A DNA stretch of 8,530 nt, from positions 1 to 8,530 of the forward strand of contig CALDPI010000185.1 of assembly GCA_937912045.1 (NCBI GenBank). The letters are read 5' to 3'. The translations under genes were made by a program, and so were the position numbers. Positions 1-6,403 of this stretch are shown here, in pieces (the stretch's first letter is position 1; the number at the start of each line of letters is the position of its first letter). The notes under the pieces were generated by a model. The model was given only the letters and a program-made list of their open reading frames with translations. It was not told the origin of the DNA and ran no database searches. Source of the DNA: an uncultured Clostridia bacterium. GTDB lineage: Bacteria; Bacillota; Clostridia; Oscillospirales; Acutalibacteraceae.

Positions 1-55
1 CCCGTGGTTCAAAACTGAGATTGAGGTCAAGCTCGGCGTTAGTGCCAAGGGTTTC
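1..55 (-). other. Remainder after the Cas7-insertion stop; possible lost 3' coding sequence
   Basis: Only 55 bases lie beyond the last stop. Read in the same frame as the Cas7 gene they stay open to the window edge and give ETLGTNAELDLNLSFEPR, which loosely resembles the ENLT-x-AELDLLL helix that should follow EFEFSVFFE in this family. The next frame is also open but gives no family motif. A six-base stem (32-37 with 44-49, one wobble) has no T-run and is not a convincing terminator. No start codon with a ribosome site is present. The stretch may be the original gene end behind a new stop, or unrelated sequence. Confidence 0.35.
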
Positions 56-1330
56 TTATATTAGCCTTTTTTCAAAAAAGACCGAAAACTCAAACTCGGT
101 TTCGGGCTTTATAAGGTCTGTCGTGATGTTGCGCTTTGTGCGCACGTCTGCATTGTAGCCGCCTTCCGAATGGAAATAATATTTTCTGCCGCGCACCTTT
201 ATAAGATTTTCGCCCGTCAGCACCTCTCGGTCGGGCACCGTCACTCCGCCGTCCCTGTAGTAGCCCTTTACCATATAGTCATACGTCCAGTACTTTGCAC
301 CGTTCGGTCGGCTTGTATAAAATTCGAGCGAGGTGATTTTTGGCGGCGCAAGCTCTTTAAGCGTCTGGTCCTTTATGAAAACGTCGCCCTCGGTTTTGAG
401 GTGCGCATCCATAAATCGCAGGTGCGACGCTCTTCGGCCGGATGTGCCCATCATTCCAAACAGGCTGCAGGCCTCGCAAAGATTTTGGCTGTCTGTGCAT
501 TTACTGTAACTTCCAAGCAGGTCGGACAGGCGGTTGTTAAAGACCGTGCGCGAAATCTGTGCAGGCGAAAGATAGACGTACAGTCTGTCGTCCTTGTCGG
601 TAACGGTTTCATAGTAGACAGGATAAATTCCGCCGTCCTTTTTACCGTCCGCCTTTTTAACAAGGGGCTTGTACACCTTGCGGTTGTTTTCACAGTATAT
701 ATCCAGGCAGGCATTATAGTTTTCCACCGCAAGCTCCAGATTTTCTGCCTTTATTTCCTTGTCGGTTTTTGTGAAGGCAAAGCGCATTGTGAGCGGAGCG
801 CCTCTTCTTTGCTCCATTTTCGAGGTTGCCCACTCACGCACCGCCGTTTCGTGCGGACGCGGCTCTTCCCCTGCTTTCAGCCTTCGGCTTTTTGCCGCAA
901 ACAAACGCCACTCGCCGCCTTGCCGTATGAGAATTCCTGCGCGGCGCGGTGTGGAATGACGTGCCGACAGAATATCGTTATTGTTAACCGAAAGACAGCC
1001 GTTGCTCAACGTTTCATAAGCGCTTCTTATAACGCCTCTGATTTCGCTGCCGGTTATAATGGGGGCTCCGTTTACAGAGAAAAACGGCAAAACAGGGTGC
1101 ATTTCCGTGCTGCCTCGAAAATTCTTTACGGGTATCTCCCTCATACCTGCGGCATCGGGAAAGGCGAGGGGCGTTTTGGCTATGATGCGGCACTTGATTT
1201 CGCCTGTGAGGTCCCCCTCTACGCTTATGCCGCGCTTAACACCGCCTCCAAGCCTTACAAAGTTGTATGGATTCACAAAGGTGTGGCTTTCATCCTCGCG
1301 CCAGAAGGTTCTTTGCCTTTTCTCCTGCAT
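56..1330 (-). CDS. Cas7 with insertion (TIGR03986-like RAMP), C-terminally truncated
   Basis: Backbone RAMP subunit of the effector, 424 residues. The start FVNPYNFVRL (18-27) is typical of TIGR03986 RAMPs. Further landmarks are PFFSVNGAPIITGSEIRGVI (82-101), with Thr where family members usually have Pro, then a CLSVNN segment (112-117) and a basic inserted region about 120-260. A CTDSQNLCEACSLFG stretch (278-291; C278, C285, C288) may bind zinc. APPKITSLEFY (328-338), VRGRKYYFH (379-387) and EFEFSVFFE (412-420) follow. Relatives normally continue after the last motif with an ENLT-type helix and a glycine-rich GKPLGLGSV loop; here the chain ends four residues later at TAA (58-56). No Asp is obvious at the Csm3 catalytic position (H78 and E76 lie there), so cleavage by this subunit is uncertain. 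The ATG is three bases after the csx19 stop with AAAGGGGG eight bases upstream. It corresponds to Cas7-insertion of III-Dv, probably damaged or chimeric at its 3' end. Confidence 0.85.
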   Translation of the reverse strand: MQEKRQRTFWREDESHTFVNPYNFVRLGGGVKRGISVEGDLTGEIKCRIIAKTPLAFPDAAGMREIPVKNFRGSTEMHPVLPFFSVNGAPIITGSEIRGVIRSAYETLSNGCLSVNNNDILSARHSTPRRAGILIRQGGEWRLFAAKSRRLKAGEEPRPHETAVREWATSKMEQRRGAPLTMRFAFTKTDKEIKAENLELAVENYNACLDIYCENNRKVYKPLVKKADGKKDGGIYPVYYETVTDKDDRLYVYLSPAQISRTVFNNRLSDLLGSYSKCTDSQNLCEACSLFGMMGTSGRRASHLRFMDAHLKTEGDVFIKDQTLKELAPPKITSLEFYTSRPNGAKYWTYDYMVKGYYRDGGVTVPDREVLTGENLIKVRGRKYYFHSEGGYNADVRTKRNITTDLIKPETEFEFSVFFEKRLI

Positions 1331-1333
1331 AGG

Positions 1334-1831
1334 TTATTCCCCCTTTCTTTTGAATTTAACTATTCTGAAATCTCTGATTTCCGCTTCTCCGTCGTCGTTA
1401 TAAATAACGTAATTGCGCAGAAGTATTTTTTCTGCATCGGCAAGCGGCAAGGTATATTGTCCGCCGCCCGACGTCACGTAGCGGTTTGCTTGTGAGCGTG
1501 CGGCATCTATATCCAGATACTGCTCCTCATCATAAGCGTTATAATAAGATAGGTCGGCACCCTGTGAGGTGAGGTGTGCATCATCTATCAGGCGGTAGGT
1601 AAACGGCTTTGTGAGGGTATCCCTCGTTGCCATAAATTCCGCACCTTCGCAGAACACGCGGACAGAGAGCAGGCTTTCGGTAGTCAAGGTGTTCATATAA
1701 GCATCACACTCGACGTGGTCGGTATAAAGTGCAAGATAGCAGGCCTGCTCTAACCCTGCGCCTGCGATAAGCCCAGAAATCTCCGCCTCTTCTGCGATGC
1801 CGACGGCCTTATAAAGCTTTAGTTTTGCCAT
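1334..1831 (-). CDS. csx19: Csx19, accessory subunit of type III-D CRISPR-Cas (TIGR03984-like)
   Basis: A small acidic protein of 165 residues, in the usual size range of Csx19, the III-D-specific subunit that has been found in a purified III-Dv effector. Its enzymatic role, if any, is unknown. Visible family-like features are the LLSVRVFCEGAEFMATR strand pair (54-70) followed by FTYRL, a DEEQYLDID segment (101-109), a TSGGGQYTLPL turn (120-130), and a C-terminal hairpin NYVIYNDDGEAEIRDFRIV (140-158). No nuclease motif, signal peptide or membrane segment is seen. The ATG at 1831 comes four bases after the upstream stop, with AAAGGGG seven bases before it. The gene sits between the tandem Cas7 and the inserted Cas7, the kind of neighbourhood in which csx19 is found. 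I assigned it from remembered family features plus context, so somewhat less certainly than the Cas7 and Cas10 genes. Confidence 0.78.
   Translation of the reverse strand: MAKLKLYKAVGIAEEAEISGLIAGAGLEQACYLALYTDHVECDAYMNTLTTESLLSVRVFCEGAEFMATRDTLTKPFTYRLIDDAHLTSQGADLSYYNAYDEEQYLDIDAARSQANRYVTSGGGQYTLPLADAEKILLRNYVIYNDDGEAEIRDFRIVKFKRKGE
1339..1346 (-). promoter_or_regulatory. G-run ribosome binding site of the Cas7-insertion gene
   Basis: AAAGGGGG lies eight bases before the ATG at 1330, overlapping the csx19 stop region. It is the same motif as before cas10, the tandem Cas7 and csx19. Confidence 0.55.
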
Positions 1832-1835
1832 GCCA

Positions 1836-3083
1836 TCACCCCTTTAACGCCGCGGCGATTGCCAACAGGTTGTTTTCCTTTATATGCTTTGTTATATCGG
1901 TGCCGTTTACAAACGCAGTGTTAACCGTAAAGGCACCGCGACCGACGGACGTCAGTCCTCCGAGCGTCAGATACCCGTTTGCCAGGTCAAGCAAAACCGC
2001 CGCCAGAGCGTTTTCAAAGCCGCTGTGGTTTTTTGGGGTTTTTATTTCCAGCTCTGTATCGCCGCCGTAATGTGTAATCTCGGTATAGAGTCCGCTGTTA
2101 CGCGTTGCGGCAGAAAAACGGTCGATGGAGTTTCTTACAATTTTCTTTCTCTCTCCGCCGCGAATGACCGACTCGAAAAATACGATTTTTGATTTTTTGA
2201 TAGTGCCCTCTGTTATGGCACCAAAGAGTACGTTTTCCGTTTTCTCGTCGGCATATTTTCTGAATCCGTGGCGGAACGCACCAGCCCAGCTCAATGCGGA
2301 GATAATCGACTCGCCCGTTGACTTAAGCGTGAGGTGCTTATAGTCGGGGCCTGTTTCGGTTTCGGGGTTGCCGTACTTATCCTCTCTGCCTGTGTAAAAT
2401 GCCTCGGTTGTGTACTCCTTAATAGATATTCCGCCGACAAGTGACAGCGAAAGCGTGATTGTATTAAAATCGGCCGCCGAGCGCGATTCTAACGAAAGGA
2501 GTGGCTTGTCCTCCCAGGAATCAGCAGAAAACATATCAAAGGCGAGCCATTCGTCGAGCTCTTCTGTCAGGTCAAACACCGCTTTTTTGCATTCGGTCAC
2601 GTCCACCCTGCCGAAGCCACGGGTGGTCTTGCTGCCGATGCGCAGGTCGCCCGCGCGAAGTGACGAGAGCATTTTTTCTATCTGCTCGGCAAAATTTTCT
2701 TTTCCCGACAGCTCGATATAGCTTTCAAGCTGTGCGCCCGGCTCCAAAACCTCCATATTAAAGCGGCCGCCCGGGGCAATAAGCTTTTCCCCTTTTAAAA
2801 GACGTGCGTTTTCACGCGTCGTCCTTGTATAATTTTCGTCCTTTAACGTTGCATCGTACACGCGTAGGGCGCCTTCACCCGTTCCATAAACGGTGCCGAA
2901 AAGCACATCCGCTGTCGCAACGTCAAAAAAGGTGCGATATGCGCCGCAAAGCGCGGTTGCAGGAATGAACGGTTTTCCGCACATATCACACTGCACGTCG
3001 TGCCGCGTTCTATCACTATACGGTGCGCCGACCGCAAGAGGCGACGTCAACAAAAGGGTCAGCTTATAATAGGTCTTTATCAT
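1836..3083 (-). CDS. Tandem Cas7 (Cas7-2x-like) backbone subunit
   Basis: Two RAMP/Cas7 folds in one 415-residue protein, expected to cover two crRNA segments of the effector backbone. First domain, about 1-165: SPLAVGAPYSDR (14-25), GKPFIPATALCGAYR (36-50), VLFGTVYGTGEG (60-71) and a glycine-rich IGSKTTRGFGRV (149-160). Second domain, about 205-395: LTLKSTGESIISALSWAGAF (251-270), NVLFGAITEG (284-293), a thumb-like loop IVRNSIDRFSAATRNSG (315-331) and GGLTSVGRG (375-383). D29 (or D33) and D247 sit where Csm3 has its catalytic Asp by eye alignment, so both domains could cleave target RNA. The usual PGSSLKG/PGSSLRG motif is altered in both, to PATALCG and SALSWAG. The ATG at 3083 lies within the preceding gene (20-base overlap), with AAAGGGGG nine bases upstream. 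Domain duplication is clear; the name Cas7-2x is inferred from the III-Dv gene set. Confidence 0.85.
   Translation of the reverse strand: MIKTYYKLTLLLTSPLAVGAPYSDRTRHDVQCDMCGKPFIPATALCGAYRTFFDVATADVLFGTVYGTGEGALRVYDATLKDENYTRTTRENARLLKGEKLIAPGGRFNMEVLEPGAQLESYIELSGKENFAEQIEKMLSSLRAGDLRIGSKTTRGFGRVDVTECKKAVFDLTEELDEWLAFDMFSADSWEDKPLLSLESRSAADFNTITLSLSLVGGISIKEYTTEAFYTGREDKYGNPETETGPDYKHLTLKSTGESIISALSWAGAFRHGFRKYADEKTENVLFGAITEGTIKKSKIVFFESVIRGGERKKIVRNSIDRFSAATRNSGLYTEITHYGGDTELEIKTPKNHSGFENALAAVLLDLANGYLTLGGLTSVGRGAFTVNTAFVNGTDITKHIKENNLLAIAAALKG
1839..1845 (-). promoter_or_regulatory. G-run ribosome binding site of csx19
   Basis: AAAGGGG lies seven bases before the ATG at 1831. It overlaps the last codons of the tandem Cas7 gene, suggesting coupled translation. 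Confidence 0.55.
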
Positions 3084-4983
3084 TTGCGACTGCCCCCTTT
3101 TGTTTTATCATATAACCGATTACTATAAAGACGGTTTTTAAAAACTCTTTCCACCAAGCAGGGTCCTGTGTGAAGCGGCTGTTTGATTCGATAACGTTGG
3201 AAACAATACCCCTTTTGCGCACGTCCTTTACCGATGCCACACGCGTTTTGAGGTCTATTATATCCGCCGCCTGCTCAACCATATTAAGCACACGACTGAC
3301 AAAGGACGGGTTGAGCTTTGTGAGGGCTTCTCTGTTGGCGAGAGCGTAGTTAAGTGCCTCGCCCTTTACCTCTTCGTCTTTGCCGCTCTCGCTCAGTAGG
3401 CGCGCAAGCGACGGCGGTGCAGCTGTGCCCTCTTTTTGTTCTGCCGTTCTAAATGTGGGGGTGATTTCCGATGCCTTATACAGCCTTGCAACACCAAAGC
3501 CCTCTTTTTGTCTGTCGCCTATAAGCACCGTCTGGGGATACTCCTCCCTTTCGGCTTTGAACACCACGCAGCCACCCTTTTCTATGGCGCGCAGATGGGG
3601 CTTTTTCTGGTTCCACTTGGCATTATAGCCGCGCACGGTTTTATAGGAAAAGGAGCTCTCCGGAAGCACCTCACCCTCTATGCCGAGGGCGTCTTTTAAA
3701 TGACGGATATCCGCCGTGTATGCGCCGCTCTCTGTGGGGAGCAAAACGTCCGATTGGAGCAAATACAAAAGTAGCTCTCCCTTTTCGGCTTTAAGCGCCG
3801 TGCTTGTTTCACGCTTTACTGAAAGCTCCGTTATTTTGCAGGCGCCGTACTGTGCGGTTTTGCTGCGGCCTATCTGCAGCCGTCCGTCCGACAGCGCAGA
3901 AAGCAGCTTTTGTAAACTTTTACCGCTTGCAACAATACTGCCGTAAAAATCCTGTCCTGCCCCAAGACAGTTTTGTGTGTAAATCATCTGGTTTTTTACG
4001 CTGTTGTGATAAATAATTTCGGTTTCGGCGGCGCAGGGCACAAAATCCTCATCCACGAAGCAGTTTTTGAGCGGCTTTAAAATTCTGTCGGTGCTTTCTG
4101 TCAGAATGTTGGCATATGCCTGTCTTTCGTCCACCGCCAGCTTATCCTTGCCGATGATTCGGGGCGCAGGTATACATTTTTGTCCTGTGCTCGTTTTCGG
4201 GTAAAGGTTGGAAAAAACAACGTCTTCCTTGAAAAACAGGTCACCGAACGCATCGTCGTTTTGAAGACGCGATGCAAAAAAGCCCATAATCGCTGTGCCT
4301 GATATGTAGTCGTCTGTTCCTGCCCCGCTGTTTGCAGGGAGCATAACGGGGCCCTCAAGTCTTACTGTATATTCGGCGCGATAGCGCTCGTCTTCCGAAA
4401 GCGGAGGAAGGTCTTTTATCACATTTTCGCACGGCTCGTCCAGAAGCTCGCACCGAACGGCGCCCAGACCTCTGTTTCGGTGGTAGCCAATGTTTCGAAG
4501 TGCGCGGCAGATTTTTTCAAAGATTTCCCTTTGCCCTGCGTCCACCTGCACATCGGCAAAAAACTGCATTTCCTCGCCGCCCACAAAATGACTGACAACA
4601 CGCATAAAGCGCAGACAACCCTCTACCGCATAGCCCGTCTCGTTTATGCCTGTGCTCGCGCGGGTATAGGTGAAAAGCGACAGCACGTTTTGAGCGTCTA
4701 CGCCGTGTGATTCGAAATATTTTGCCGTTTCTTCATAGTCCTTAATTACGGCATTTCCCAAGCGAAGACAGCCTGCATTTCCACCCGCTGTGCCGAAAAT
4801 TACGTCGATTACCTCTGCCGGCAAGAATTCCTCTGCCGCGCTGCGAAGACAGCCCTTTAAGCGTTTGCCCGGTATAAAGGGGATTCCGTTTTTGTCATAT
4901 ACCACGTCAACGTCGATAGAGCCGGAAAAACCGTCGCCCGAGGCAACGCACAGGTCCGATTTTAAGGTTATGACCAGTTTCAT
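3064..4983 (-). CDS. csx10: Cas7-Csx10(Cas5)-helical tail fusion subunit of type III-D effector, possibly Cas7-Cas5-Cas11
   Basis: One 639-residue chain carries two effector subunits and perhaps a third. Residues 1 to about 185 are a Csm3-like Cas7: GIPFIPGKRLKGCLR (33-47), an FGTAGG turn (63-68), a TRASTG loop (107-112) and a glycine-rich RNRGLG loop (169-174). D24 aligns by eye with the catalytic Asp of Csm3, so this domain may cut target RNA. Residues about 200-508 match Csx10, the Cas5-like subunit of III-D: YISGTAIMGFFASRL (226-240), a VVFSNLYP and CIPAP stretch (255-274), IGRSKTAQYG (371-380), RGYNAKWNQKKPH (451-463) and EGFG (494-497). It should bind the crRNA 5' handle and contact Cas10. 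Residues about 524-639 are a separate mostly helical domain after a low-complexity linker; a Cas11 small subunit is the attractive reading but is inferred from position. ATGA overlap with cas10; the next gene starts inside its last 20 bases. Type III-Dv complexes contain a Cas7-Cas5-Cas11 chain, which this matches. Confidence 0.87.
   Translation of the reverse strand: MKLVITLKSDLCVASGDGFSGSIDVDVVYDKNGIPFIPGKRLKGCLRSAAEEFLPAEVIDVIFGTAGGNAGCLRLGNAVIKDYEETAKYFESHGVDAQNVLSLFTYTRASTGINETGYAVEGCLRFMRVVSHFVGGEEMQFFADVQVDAGQREIFEKICRALRNIGYHRNRGLGAVRCELLDEPCENVIKDLPPLSEDERYRAEYTVRLEGPVMLPANSGAGTDDYISGTAIMGFFASRLQNDDAFGDLFFKEDVVFSNLYPKTSTGQKCIPAPRIIGKDKLAVDERQAYANILTESTDRILKPLKNCFVDEDFVPCAAETEIIYHNSVKNQMIYTQNCLGAGQDFYGSIVASGKSLQKLLSALSDGRLQIGRSKTAQYGACKITELSVKRETSTALKAEKGELLLYLLQSDVLLPTESGAYTADIRHLKDALGIEGEVLPESSFSYKTVRGYNAKWNQKKPHLRAIEKGGCVVFKAEREEYPQTVLIGDRQKEGFGVARLYKASEITPTFRTAEQKEGTAAPPSLARLLSESGKDEEVKGEALNYALANREALTKLNPSFVSRVLNMVEQAADIIDLKTRVASVKDVRKRGIVSNVIESNSRFTQDPAWWKEFLKTVFIVIGYMIKQKGAVANDKDLL
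3093..3100 (-). promoter_or_regulatory. G-run ribosome binding site of the tandem Cas7 gene
   Basis: AAAGGGGG is nine bases before the ATG at 3083 and is embedded in the 3' end of the upstream fusion gene, where it also encodes Lys-Gly. It selects this ATG despite the 20-base gene overlap. Confidence 0.6.
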
Positions 4984-6383
4984 TCGCAGTCCTCCCTATC
5001 GTCCGCATCAAACCACTGAATGTAAACATCTGCTATGTCAAAAAAGAGCTTTTTTTGCTCCTCGTCTTTGTAGCTGATGCCACACAAAGCAGGATATTTT
5101 GCCTTTATTCTTTCAAGTTCTATGCCGTAATAGACGTCACCCTTAACAATGGCGTCTCTTATATTTTTCATATCAGAACGGCTGACCGACCTGCCTATAT
5201 GGGTGTTGAACTGGGCAAAGCGGTCTAAAAAATCCTCTATTTCATACGGGCGGAGGGTATATTTCGCCTCCTGCACGGCGCGCGCCTGTTCGAAATCGCC
5301 CACGCTGCCGTGGCAGTTATGAAAATCGATATAATTTGAGGCGGACGCGCTGTCGCCGCGGCATTTATCCTTGGCCGATTTGCAGCACGCCTCGGCAATT
5401 TTATACACCTGTGAAAAGGGAGCGCTTTTCTGACAGATGGCCACACCCGTACAGGCGTGGAACTCCTCGCCTGCGGCCTCTGACGCACTCTTTAAGGCGC
5501 GATAATACGCACGCACAACGTCAACAACCGCGTGCGCGTTGCAGATAAGCGTGATTTCGTCGCCGCCGCCGATTATCTGTCTGAAACGGGAGTAGCCCTG
5601 TTTTGACAGCTCGTCGCTGATGGCGCGTATGGGCGCGTCTATATAAATCTCGGTTATTTTTTTGGAAAAATCGCGCAGCTTTTTAACACAGTTGTCATAG
5701 TCTGTCTGGTCCGCTGTGAGATTTTTCAGCTTTTCACCGATTTTGTTTCCATCGGTGTATATAATCGCAATGTCTGAGCTCTCCTCATCGACAATTTCTG
5801 AAATGTCGGTCGTGCCGACCGGCTTATATGCCCACCTTTTCAGCACGCGGTCACGCGAAAGTTCTTCCTCCTCCTTGCCTGCCTGCTTTTCGCTTACGGG
5901 CAGGAAGGTGACGGGGTCCACCTGTGTGTAGGGCAGAACGGTGACAGGCTTGCTTATGAAGCCTGTGTTCTTTTTGCGCATATTTTCTTTATAAAGTGCG
6001 GCGCGGTCGGCAGAAAAGTTGCCTGTAAAAGCCACACCCGATGCAATCAGACTGAGGGTGTGGGTTTTCTCCAGTGTGAAGCGGGAGAAAAGCTTATTCG
6101 CCCTTATGAAAACCTCGCGGCTTTTGTAAAGCATATAAAGGTTGCCGCCGCCGATATAAACCACCTGTCCGTCAAGGTCGCTCTTTTCAAAGCGGGTGAT
6201 GGAAAACGGAACCGACAAATCACTCTCGATTTTAAGGTCGTTTTGGCGCGCTATACAGAAAAACTGCTCATACATATCCGAAAGAATCTGCGATGCGCCG
6301 CTGATTTCGCGGATTTTGTTGGTTCTGTATATATAGCTCTGTTTACTTCTGAAATCATAAAGCGCCGTTACAAATTCGGACAT
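4980..6383 (-). CDS. cas10: Cas10, large subunit of type III effector; HD-less, GGDE variant
   Basis: Signature subunit, expected to make cyclic oligoadenylate from ATP when target RNA is bound. The protein begins directly in the first palm domain: TNKIREISGAS at 21-31 and a GGGN turn at 78-81 are typical of Cas10/Cmr2. The second palm holds YTDGNKIG at 209-216 (D211) and IGGGDEI at 271-277. D275 and E276 are therefore the probable metal ligands, giving GGDE instead of the usual GGDD. ACTGVAI (310-316), a helix rich in A, K and C, and YIDFHN (351-356) follow as in other Cas10 palms; residues about 370-467 are a helical end domain. There is no N-terminal HD nuclease, and the inter-palm region at 146-190 has no cysteines, so no zinc finger. 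At 467 residues it is well below the usual 650-1000. It starts 20 bases after the CARF-HEPN stop, and its TGA overlaps the next ATG by four bases. DNase activity is unlikely; cyclase activity is plausible. Confidence 0.9.
   Translation of the reverse strand: MSEFVTALYDFRSKQSYIYRTNKIREISGASQILSDMYEQFFCIARQNDLKIESDLSVPFSITRFEKSDLDGQVVYIGGGNLYMLYKSREVFIRANKLFSRFTLEKTHTLSLIASGVAFTGNFSADRAALYKENMRKKNTGFISKPVTVLPYTQVDPVTFLPVSEKQAGKEEEELSRDRVLKRWAYKPVGTTDISEIVDEESSDIAIIYTDGNKIGEKLKNLTADQTDYDNCVKKLRDFSKKITEIYIDAPIRAISDELSKQGYSRFRQIIGGGDEITLICNAHAVVDVVRAYYRALKSASEAAGEEFHACTGVAICQKSAPFSQVYKIAEACCKSAKDKCRGDSASASNYIDFHNCHGSVGDFEQARAVQEAKYTLRPYEIEDFLDRFAQFNTHIGRSVSRSDMKNIRDAIVKGDVYYGIELERIKAKYPALCGISYKDEEQKKLFFDIADVYIQWFDADDREDCE
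4991..4996 (-). promoter_or_regulatory. Shine-Dalgarno site of the Cas7-Csx10 fusion gene
   Basis: GGGAGG lies seven bases before the ATG at 4983, inside the final codons of cas10. Together with the ATGA overlap it supports this start and coupled synthesis of the two interacting subunits. Confidence 0.7.
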
Positions 6384-6388
6384 AAGCG

Positions 6389-6397
6389 CCCCCCTTT
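6389..6397 (-). promoter_or_regulatory. G-run ribosome binding site of cas10
   Basis: AAAGGGGGG lies five bases before the ATG at 6383, in the only sizeable intergenic gap of the operon (6384-6403). It can pair with the 16S anti-SD if one G-U wobble is allowed. The same AAAGGGG type recurs before three later genes. Confidence 0.6.
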
Positions 6398-6403
6398 CCC
6401 GTC

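Noticed and set aside
32..49. Six-base stem with a six-base loop after the last stop, considered as a terminator
   Set aside because: The stem is short with one wobble pair and there is no T-run on the downstream side of the minus strand.
1..55. Left-edge sequence considered as part of a CRISPR repeat or tRNA T-arm
   Set aside because: No second copy of any segment is visible, the GGTTCAAAAC stretch has no pairing arms, and 55 bases are too few to show an array.
66..72. AAAAAAG run resembling the dnaX slippery heptamer near the end of the Cas7-insertion gene
   Set aside because: The heptamer is not in the A AAA AAG phase relative to the gene. A -1 shift meets a stop at 39-41 and a +1 shift meets one at 61-63, so no longer product results.
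170..1495. A 441-residue plus-strand open frame opposite the inserted Cas7 and csx19
   Set aside because: It is an antisense shadow: it spans the junction of two well-supported minus-strand genes, has no recognisable motif or plausible ribosome site, and its composition follows the opposite strand.
4980..6383. Cas10 gene considered as a GGDEF diguanylate cyclase or a stand-alone mCpol-type polymerase
   Set aside because: Two palm domains, the TNKIREI N-terminal motif and the surrounding Cas7, Csx10 and Csx19 genes make it a Cas10; mCpol proteins are much shorter and lack such subunit neighbours.
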